32,929 bases of DNA from Candidatus Omnitrophota bacterium (GTDB lineage: Bacteria > Omnitrophota > Gorgyraeia > Gygaellales > Profunditerraquicolaceae). The position numbers and the translations under genes are program-made. The stretch is taken from positions 1 through 32,929 of the forward strand of contig JAKLQX010000004.1 in the NCBI GenBank assembly GCA_022013085.1, in the 5' to 3' direction. Below, in pieces: positions 14,770 through 21,941 of the stretch (the first letter of the stretch is position 1; the number at the start of each line of letters is the position of its first letter). A model generated the notes under the pieces. The model was given only the letters and a program-made list of their open reading frames with translations. It was not told the origin of the DNA and did not search any database.

Positions 14770-14827
14770 AGATTACCACGCAGGATAGTGCTTGTCAAGT
14801 AGATATCCCTCATGAAAAGAAAGCGCT
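14770..14827 (-). promoter_or_regulatory. Pilin-operon promoter with upstream AGCGCT palindrome
   Basis: TTGACA (14793-14798), a 17-bp spacer and TAATCT (14770-14775) precede the first prepilin. GGAAGCGCTTTC, a near-perfect 12-bp palindrome (core 14822-14827), lies exactly 23 bp upstream of the -35 box. The elements TCTACTTGACA and CTATCC in the spacer are also present in the riboswitch promoter at 5939-5996. Confidence 0.78.
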
Positions 14828-14854
14828 TCCAATGCCTTAAACTTGCAGAAATAA

Positions 14855-14897
14855 AGGGACCGTTTCTATTTTTTAAGAAAAAATAGAAACGGTCCCT
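14855..14897. terminator. 20-bp perfect palindrome between the two operons
   Basis: A 20-bp perfect stem with a 3-nt loop (outer arm AGGGACCGTTTCTATTTTTT) lies between the DUF192 stop and the pilin promoter. Its inner T/A runs allow it to terminate in either direction. It closely resembles the dispersed REP-type hairpins often linked to REP-associated tyrosine transposases, so it may be a repeat reused as a terminator. Confidence 0.65.
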
Positions 14898-14925
14898 AGA
14901 TTCTTTGCACAGATTGGACATTTAT

Positions 14926-15267
14926 TTATTCGATTTTAATGCTATTCCCTAATTTTGTTTGAGTAAGCTGGAGGGTGCCTGCCGGCAGTTCAATGGCTAA
15001 AGACGCGCCAAAATAAACCGGGCTAAAGCGAAAAGGCCTAAATACGGAAAGTAAGCCAATAACCTCGTTATTTTTATCCAGAAACAGCACGTCTATGGAA
15101 AAACGCATAAATAGGGTATGGATACTGGAGCAGGGCTTTAAAATCAAGGCTTCTCCTTTTTCCAGGGAGTTACGATTAAGTAGCCCCACCAGCCGCTTAT
15201 AAAACGTATCCGCCACCCTTGCCCTATCCGCCAAAACCGTGTTACTGCTTAGATTAATAATTTTCAT
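14926..15267 (-). CDS. DUF192 family protein
   Basis: This 113-residue protein matches DUF192 (COG1430). It has the typical ADRARVADTFYKRLVGLLNR opening, the EALILKPCSSIHTLFMRFSIDVLFLD core and the AIELPAGTL segment near the end. The family has a small beta-barrel fold of unknown function and is often found near Tad/Flp loci and in extracellular settings. No signal peptide is visible here, whereas some members have one. Its start overlaps the GT2 stop by 4 bp, so it is the last gene of a three-gene unit (radical SAM, GT2, DUF192) just upstream of the pilin operon. Confidence 0.88.
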   Translation of the reverse strand: MKIINLSSNTVLADRARVADTFYKRLVGLLNRNSLEKGEALILKPCSSIHTLFMRFSIDVLFLDKNNEVIGLLSVFRPFRFSPVYFGASLAIELPAGTLQLTQTKLGNSIKIE

Positions 15268-15998
15268 TTTCTAATTACCTTAATCTTATATTCCGGCTTA
15301 TGATGTTCCATTAAGTTATGAACATCATATAATGAAATGCGTAAAAAAACAAATAAACACTCAAACAATCTATTGTGTATATTGTATTTTGACTGTCCAA
15401 ATCTTCTTGGACGGTGATTAACTTTAACTTCTCCAATCTTATATCCCAATTTAAGCATTAGTAAAATAAAAAATCTATGCATTCCTTTAGATAAATAAAC
15501 ATTCTTTAAGGCCTCTTTTCTTAAGATTCTCAGGGAACAGCCAAAATCATGGATATCCTGCTTTACCATCAGCCGAAGAAAAAAAGAAGCAAGATGGGAA
15601 ATAATTACTTTACTCCGGGGGTCTTTTCGGTTATACCTCCAGCCACAAACAGCATCATAACCATCTTTCAACTTATCCCATAGGCGGGGAATATCCTCAG
15701 GATCGTTCTGCAGGTCTGCGTCCATGGTAATGATAAACTCTCCTTGGGCAATATCAAACCCCGCTTGCATAGCCGTAGATTGCCCCCTATGTTTATCTAA
15801 GTCGACAATGATTAAATCCGCCGGGGTTAAGTTAATACTCCTTAGCCTATCCGGGCTTTTATCGGTTGAACCGTCATTTACAAAAATAATCTCATAGGAT
15901 TGCCCTAATTTATCCATAACTTTCTTTAAAGAATAGTAGAGCGGGATGACTGTCTGTTCTTCATTGTAGGCCATAATAATAACCGAAAATTTAGGCAC
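15264..15998 (-). CDS. Family 2 glycosyltransferase, dolichol-P-mannose synthase-like
   Basis: This 244-residue GT-A fold enzyme has the VIIMAYNEE start, FVNDGSTD (40-46), the metal-binding ITMDADLQNDPEDIP (DAD at 93-95), and the polyprenyl-phosphate sugar transferase features KHRGQSTAMQAGFD and CSLRILRKEAL. There are no C-terminal membrane helices. Such enzymes transfer a hexose from a nucleotide sugar to polyprenyl phosphate at the cytoplasmic membrane. The neighbouring GT39/ArnT-like membrane transferase would be a natural user of the product. Whether the target is lipid, wall or pilin cannot be read from the sequence. Confidence 0.88.
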   Translation of the reverse strand: MPKFSVIIMAYNEEQTVIPLYYSLKKVMDKLGQSYEIIFVNDGSTDKSPDRLRSINLTPADLIIVDLDKHRGQSTAMQAGFDIAQGEFIITMDADLQNDPEDIPRLWDKLKDGYDAVCGWRYNRKDPRSKVIISHLASFFLRLMVKQDIHDFGCSLRILRKEALKNVYLSKGMHRFFILLMLKLGYKIGEVKVNHRPRRFGQSKYNIHNRLFECLFVFLRISLYDVHNLMEHHKPEYKIKVIRK

Positions 15999-16013
15999 CT
16001 TAACCGTCCTTAT

Positions 16014-17087
16014 TTAACTAAAAATATTTTTGATGATGTCACCGGTATATATCCCATTAGGAATAAGTTCACATTTTGCCAGGCAACCTGAGCACCTACG
16101 GATATCCTGCCGGTATTTTTCAATATTTTTATTCTTTAACCAGAATTTTTTAAAATTCAACTCTTCTAATAAATTTCCTACAATCGCAGGATTATACAAA
16201 CACACCGGGACATCGCCATTCGGAAGTATACGTAAGTGGCTGCGCAAAGCAACGCATTTGGGTTGAGTATGGTTTTTCCTGCACGATAAATACTCATGTA
16301 ATTTCTCAAGATAATAACTTGCAGTTATCTTTTCAGCAAAGTTATCCCATCCTGAGATGTCCTTCTTGAATGCATTAAACATCTCTATAATTTGCTGGTG
16401 AGAAAAACTCCCAAATACGCTTGTTTTACATTTTTCCTGATTTTCAGCAGAATAATTATCCGCTGCATAAAGCGGCGGGTGAGCATAGGCCAATACCGGA
16501 TATAATTTTACATGGTATTTATTACAGATCTCTTGTAAACCGTTATAATCATCCCGGCATTCCGGCGAGACTATTGTTTGATTGACTCCCAGATAAAATC
16601 CGTACTTTTGTTTTAAGCCGGATAACTCGGCTAAGGTTAGCATCGCTTTAGCGTATGAATCATTAACTCCCCTTACCCGGTTGTGCTCTTCTCTCAACGC
16701 ATCAATGGATATCTTGATATGGATGTTACGCGGATTCTTAACCTTTCTGATAAAAGACAGTATCTTTTCTGTCAGCGTGCCGTTGGTGGTAATATGGACT
16801 ATTGGAGATTTTGCGTATTTATTTATAATACCTACGATCTCGGCAAGGTCATTTCTTAAAAATGGCTCTCCGCCGGTAATCCGCACAACATCCAGCGGCC
16901 TTAACCGGCTGAATATACTGTTGACTTCATCTAATGTCACCTCATAATTCTTTTTCTTTTTCCAGATGTTGCACATTAAACACTGCTGGTTACACCTCCA
17001 AGTAACAATAAAGGTAATATAGGACGGATAAGGAATAACACCTACCCGGTTTTTTAACAGAATAAAAAGGAATTTTAAGTAGTTCAT
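16014..17087 (-). CDS. Radical SAM protein with C-terminal Cys cluster (SPASM-like)
   Basis: This 357-residue radical SAM enzyme carries the CxxxCxxC 4Fe-4S motif (CNQQCLMC, C32, C36, C39), GGEP at 72-75 and further family signatures (VHITTNGTLT, ISIDA). The C-terminal region has CVALRSHLRILPNGDVPVC followed by CSGCLAKC, as in SPASM or twitch auxiliary-cluster domains. These proteins modify peptides, cofactors, lipids or sugars. No precursor peptide is evident. It begins a unit with GT2 and DUF192. Its start lies 47 bp from the divergent membrane transferase, so both share a small regulatory region. Confidence 0.85.
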   Translation of the reverse strand: MNYLKFLFILLKNRVGVIPYPSYITFIVTWRCNQQCLMCNIWKKKKNYEVTLDEVNSIFSRLRPLDVVRITGGEPFLRNDLAEIVGIINKYAKSPIVHITTNGTLTEKILSFIRKVKNPRNIHIKISIDALREEHNRVRGVNDSYAKAMLTLAELSGLKQKYGFYLGVNQTIVSPECRDDYNGLQEICNKYHVKLYPVLAYAHPPLYAADNYSAENQEKCKTSVFGSFSHQQIIEMFNAFKKDISGWDNFAEKITASYYLEKLHEYLSCRKNHTQPKCVALRSHLRILPNGDVPVCLYNPAIVGNLLEELNFKKFWLKNKNIEKYRQDIRRCSGCLAKCELIPNGIYTGDIIKNIFS

Positions 17088-17096
17088 TATTTAACT

Positions 17097-17124
17097 TGCG
17101 CTAACCATAAATATCGGATAAAAT
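17097..17124 (+). promoter_or_regulatory. Possible promoter of the membrane glycosyltransferase
   Basis: TTGCGC (about 17097-17102), 16-17 bp, then TAAAAT (17119-17124) lie only about 10 bp before the ATG at 17135. The message would have a very short leader, and no Shine-Dalgarno is visible. Confidence 0.4.
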
Positions 17125-17134
17125 CAATTTTATT

Positions 17135-18763
17135 ATGCGGCGCTTTTTACCTCTGTTTTGTTTCTGCGTTATCCTAATTGCCCTATTCTTTATAGTAAAA
17201 TCTCCCGCTAAAGAAACCTTTGAATTTATCCCGAACGAAGGGAACGAATTGATGAAATCTTCCCTTTTTCTAAAAGGGTTTTCTCTTTATAAGGAAATCT
17301 GGAGCGACCAGCCCCCCTTATTAACGGTTATTCTTTCCTATTGGCTTAAACTATTCGGCCCGTCTGTCCCTGCCGGCCGTATCTTAATATTCGTTTTTTC
17401 AAGCCTGCTGCTCTGGGCGCTTTATCAAACCGTTAAAGGCCGGCAAGGAGGTTTTTGCGCGCTGATGGCAATTATATTTTTGGTTTTATCCGCTACTTAC
17501 CTACGCCTGAGTATTTCGATTGCCAACGACCTGCCGGCTTTGAGTTTCGCCATGCTTTCAATTTATTTTATAAATCTTTATAATAAATTTTATTTAAAGT
17601 ACTTTTTAGTATTATCGGGAATGATCATGGCTCTTTCTTTACAAATCAAATTAATTACAATTTTTCTTATACCACTCATTATATTAGAAATTATTCAAAT
17701 TGAAAAAGTAAATTCAAAAAACAGAAATCATCCCTTTTTACCTGTTATCCTGTGGGCAGGGAGTTTCCTGATAATTTACTTTGCTATTATTATAACATTT
17801 TTCCATTTTAATTTTTATATGTTAATTCAGCAATTAATTAATCCCCATTATCTTGCAAGCAAAGGGGTAATCCCCGGGTACAGCCAGGATACGCTTCTGG
17901 CTGTTTGTAACAAGGTGCTCCTGCGGGACTGGGATATTTTTTTGCTTGCCCTGATGGGCATAATCTTTCTCGGCAGAGAAAAGAAATACCGGACTTTTTT
18001 CCCTATCTTGTGGCTAGCGATGGCTTTGGCTATCCTGCTTAATTATAAACCTGTTCGGCAATATTACTACCTTCTTCTTTCAATTCCGGCGAGTTGGCTG
18101 GCGGCAATTGGTTTTAAAGAATGCTTTCTTGCCGCAATGAGAAAGAAAAAATGGATCCGTTGGTTAATATTAAGCGCGATAATCCTGGTCTTATTGAGAT
18201 TGCCTTTTAAATGTAGCGGCATACTCACGGACTTAAAAGATACTCCAAACACGGAAGAACACAAAGCAGTTGAATTATTGTCAGGTTACAGCCGGCGCGT
18301 GCGCTGGGTATTTACCGATATGCCGATATTTGCTATTTATGCCGGTATTCCGGTGCCGCCTGAACTGGCGGTTATATCCGCTAAAAGAATATTTACTAAA
18401 AACCTGCAGCCGGCTTATCTTCTAACTATATTAGAAAAGTACGCACCGGAAATTATACTCTTAGGTAGATTTCAGAATAAAAAAACTGAGGCGCAAAAAG
18501 AAAGTGAACTAAAAATAACGCCCTATCTGAATAAATATTACCTGAAAATCGCCCGCTATACACCCCAGGTCCTTCCTCCGCCATCCTATCTTATGCCTTC
18601 CTTTAAGGGAAAATCATCTTTTTTTAAATGGCTTAACAATTTTTTATGGCACCGCAAATTAGCCGTTATGCAGATGCTTAAGGTGCCTGAGCGCTCCGAT
18701 ACAGAAATAGACGTCTACCTAAGGAAAACCGTTACGCCTAATTTACCTTTCTCTCCCGGATAA
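17135..18763 (+). CDS. GT39/ArnT-like polytopic membrane glycosyltransferase
   Basis: This 542-residue protein has about ten hydrophobic segments after an N-terminal helix (5-23). The first loop holds acidic residues (FIPNEGNELMKSS, 32-44) and the SDQPPLL motif. This corresponds to the Asp/Glu-containing first periplasmic loop of the GT-C families (PMT/ArnT, GT39/GT83), which transfer sugar from a polyprenyl-phosphate donor on the periplasmic side. A C-terminal soluble tail of about 120 residues follows. Acceptor and sugar are unknown. It is the only plus-strand gene in the pilus half of the window, is divergent from the radical SAM gene, and overlaps the TPR gene end by 21 bp tail to tail. 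Confidence 0.82.
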   Translation: MRRFLPLFCFCVILIALFFIVKSPAKETFEFIPNEGNELMKSSLFLKGFSLYKEIWSDQPPLLTVILSYWLKLFGPSVPAGRILIFVFSSLLLWALYQTVKGRQGGFCALMAIIFLVLSATYLRLSISIANDLPALSFAMLSIYFINLYNKFYLKYFLVLSGMIMALSLQIKLITIFLIPLIILEIIQIEKVNSKNRNHPFLPVILWAGSFLIIYFAIIITFFHFNFYMLIQQLINPHYLASKGVIPGYSQDTLLAVCNKVLLRDWDIFLLALMGIIFLGREKKYRTFFPILWLAMALAILLNYKPVRQYYYLLLSIPASWLAAIGFKECFLAAMRKKKWIRWLILSAIILVLLRLPFKCSGILTDLKDTPNTEEHKAVELLSGYSRRVRWVFTDMPIFAIYAGIPVPPELAVISAKRIFTKNLQPAYLLTILEKYAPEIILLGRFQNKKTEAQKESELKITPYLNKYYLKIARYTPQVLPPPSYLMPSFKGKSSFFKWLNNFLWHRKLAVMQMLKVPERSDTEIDVYLRKTVTPNLPFSPG

Positions 18764-19294
18764 TCTCTTCAATTGCTCAAGGAACTCAGGATGAAGCTTT
18801 TCTCCTAACGCTTCTAATCTATGGACATCTTCCCAGCATTTATTGTATTCCTGCTTTAGAAAATATACGGAGGCCCGGTTATGATAAGCCCCAACTAATT
18901 TAGGATCCAACTCTATGGCCTTGGCGTAGTCAGAGATGGCTTGATCAAGATCGCCCTTTTTAGCATAGGCAAGGCCGCGCCGATAATATGCCTTTGTATA
19001 ATTAGAATTAAGCTCTATAGCCTTGGTATAGTCAGAGATGGCTTGATCAAGATCACCATTTTCAACGTAGGCACGGCCCCGGTGATAATAAGCAGCGCCG
19101 TAGCGCGGCTTAATCTGAACGGCGGTATTGAATGCGCTAATTGCCTTGTCGTACATTTTACTTTTAAAATAGTCATTGCCTTTATCAAACATCTCCTTTT
19201 CCGGGTTTTGGGCATAGGCATTGGCGGTAATAAAAAGTAAAGCTGCAAAAATATTTATACTCACCTTGCGCAAATTATATCTTTTAAAGTTCAT
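18743..19294 (-). CDS. Secreted TPR protein (TadD-like position)
   Basis: This 183-residue protein has a signal peptide (NLRKVSINIFAALLFITANAYA, cleavage near 28) and at least three tetratricopeptide repeats (YFKSKMYDKAISAFNTAVQI, AYYHRGRAYVENGDLDQAIS, AYYRRGLAYAKKGDLDQAIS) plus a degenerate fourth. The second and third are near copies at the DNA level too. Tad systems have a TPR lipoprotein, TadD, that helps assemble the outer-membrane secretin. This gene closes the second Tad operon and is the best candidate for that task, but it lacks a lipobox. Its ATG overlaps the previous stop (ATGA) and GGAGGGG precedes it. Confidence 0.85.
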   Translation of the reverse strand: MNFKRYNLRKVSINIFAALLFITANAYAQNPEKEMFDKGNDYFKSKMYDKAISAFNTAVQIKPRYGAAYYHRGRAYVENGDLDQAISDYTKAIELNSNYTKAYYRRGLAYAKKGDLDQAISDYAKAIELDPKLVGAYHNRASVYFLKQEYNKCWEDVHRLEALGEKLHPEFLEQLKRLSGRER

Positions 19295-21941
19295 TCTACC
19301 CCTCCATTTAAAAAGGATTTTCTTTTTCTAAAACAGTTTCGGGATTTAACTAATTGATAGTAGATCTGATTTGGGATATTTGTCCTTAAATGCTCCCAAT
19401 TACTCTGGCTGCGGTGTTGAGTCAACGACTTAAAAGCAATCTGATGAATTGTTTTATGTTCCGATGAGATATATTCTAAAGGATTAATTTTAAGTTGGCT
19501 ATCTGCCGTATCCTCTTCATTACTTATCGAACGTTGATAAAACTTAAGCGGCTGCCAGGGCAGCAGGCCGTTCCTAATCATCGCAGGATAAGCTTCCGGG
19601 TCGCCGGCTAAATCAAACGCCTCTTTGGCCAGCATAACTAAAACCCGGTGCTGGCCAGATTCTTTGGGATTTGCGTCATTGTGCCTGGTAATAATTATCT
19701 GCGGCCTAATCAGGCGGATAAAGTAAACTAATTTTTCCAAGGTATCTTTTCTTCCCCATTTTTCAAGTGTTTCATCGACGGAAAGAGTGTAACCGAAATC
19801 TGCCTTGCCTAAATAATAAATCTTTTTTACCCCTAAAATAGAGGCGGCTCTTTCCATCTCTTTAGTGCGCAGGAACCCCAATTTTTCATGAAGAGCAGTG
19901 TTGATCTTATTCCTTCCTCCTTCTCCCCGGGTAGCCAAAAGCGCGTAAGTTTCGCAATTCAATTTCTTACGGAAATATACAAGCGCGTAGCCATCTTCGT
20001 CATCGGGATGCGCGGCCAGGCAAAGAACACGGGCCTTACTTTTACCGCCCTGAATTACGATTTGCTTTGTCCTTTCAAACTCTTTACCGATGACATAGGG
20101 GCTGCGGGTAAAAATCCCATATTGGCTGACTCTGCCGCCTTCGTGCTGGCCGACTATAAACATGGGTATCTTGGCCCCCATTTGCGCTTCTTTTATAATC
20201 TTTAGGTTATCGTGAAGATAATACATTCCTCCTAGATTATATTTTTTAAATATGCCGGTATCTTTATTGCAATCAAAGATAAGCTTCTGGCAAATCTTTT
20301 CTTCAATGGGCATATCTTTTAAGAGATGTTCCAGGGGGATGGCAAAAATTTTCTCTTTTTCTTTGAGTATCCGCGAAACCGACGCATCAATATCTTTTTC
20401 ATTAAGGAGGCCCTTTCCTACCGCCTCTTTTACGGTATTGATTATACAAGCGGCAGTTCCTTCTACTTTATCCTCAGCCGGATAAACTATCGCCATATCT
20501 GCGCCTGCCTGGAAAGCCTCAAGCACGATTTCGCCGCTATACGGTTCATTAATTCCCTGCTTAAGAGCGTATTCTTTCATTGCCCGCATAGCCAGTAATT
20601 CATCTGCCACGATTATACCCTTAAACTTTAATGCCTTACGCAAGAGCTCGGTTTGAATCTTATAAGATAAAGACGCGGGCTTATCGTCCAAGGCAGAATA
20701 AATCGCATGATCAACCATTATCCAGCTATCGGGGTATTTTTTAATAATTTCCCTGAAGGGAACCAGGTCTTTGTTATAGAGTTCTCTTTCAGAAATATTC
20801 ACCTCAGGCAGGGTAAGATGCGTATCAGCATAAACTGCGCCCAGGCCGGGGAAATGCTTGATTACAGGTATGATCTTACCTTTAAGCATCCCTCTAACCG
20901 CCGCAGAAGCCAGCTCAGTAACAATTTGCGGGTCATCTGAATACATCCGTTGTTTTTTTACTAAAGGATGGGTTAGGTCTTCAATATTATCCGCTACATC
21001 AACCACCGGAGCAAAATTTACATTATAGCCGTTAGTGCGCATATATTCGGCTATATTTAACCACTCATCCTCAATCTGCCCAAGATACGCCTCTTTATCC
21101 GCCGGAATATTCCAGAATAGCTCTTTATCTTTAATAAAAGTTTCAAAAAGGTCCTTTTCTTTTTTTACGTCCAATTGCGTGGCATAAGAATTCAAAATTC
21201 TATTTTTAAGTTCTTTAAAATAGGCAATATCTTCGTTGAACGCGGGCCGTTGAGAAAAAAGAAAGGGTCCTTTTAATGCGGGATTATGGATTAGATAATA
21301 AGATACCGCAGCCTCGGGGTTTAATTTCTTCAAAGCGAGATTTAAAAAAAAGGCGGTTGCCTGATGGTCCGCGTGAGTATCTGAAGGATGGGGCGCGTAT
21401 ATCCTTTGAGGATTATATTCCTTAATTATGCCTTCTATGTCCGAAAGCAGGTTTTCCCGGCTGTACCCCTTCTTTGCCCGCTTATAGGTTATCCTATAAG
21501 GAGAAGAGCTTGCTCCGGTTGTAGGAGATTTATAATTTTGGTTGTATTCTTTTTTCCAGAGATAAGAAAGCCCCTGGTCCGGATAACTTAAAAAAATTAT
21601 GTACTTTGCCTCCAGGCGCATTTTTTTGGCTGCTTGCAATGCCTCTCTTTGGCGTTCTTTTCCAAAGGTGATATAATCCTTTGGGCTAAGTTCCTCCGGT
21701 TTCTTTTTAAACCAAACAGCCGCCGCCTGAGAAGATGCATCACCGTTGGTCAAAAAAACTATTTTTACTTTTTTATTTTCCTGGAGTGCCTTAAGAATGG
21801 TCCCGCCGCAGGCAAGGGTTTCATCGTCGGGATGGGGAGAGAAAACGAGGATATCAACCGCGGATTCTGCCTGCGTTAAATTGACGTTGAAGATAAAAAA
21901 AAATATAAAAAAATGAGAAAAATATATTTTTTGTTAATCAC
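19291..21941 (-). CDS. PIG-L deacetylase / permuted GH3 / PIG-L multidomain enzyme (frameshift near start)
   Basis: A reading frame of over 870 codons fuses three catalytic modules. PIG-L/LmbE domain 1 has SPHPDDE and HPSDTHADHQA zinc motifs. A GH3 C-half follows (NFAPVVDV, IIPVIKHFPGLG, catalytic DTH dyad, nucleophile Asp in VADEL), and then a GH3 N-half (MPIEEKI to VGQHEGGRVSQYG), so the halves are in reversed order. PIG-L domain 2 has AAHPDDE and RHNDANPKESGQH. Together they suggest deacetylation and cleavage of N-acetylhexosamine polymers outside the cytoplasm. A GTG at 21941 overlapping the previous stop gives a good signal peptide (MINKKYIFLIFLYFF) but in another frame. One extra T in the T9 run (21903-21895) joins them. 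In-frame translation without this change could only start at TTG 21753, losing the first zinc motif. Confidence 0.8.
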
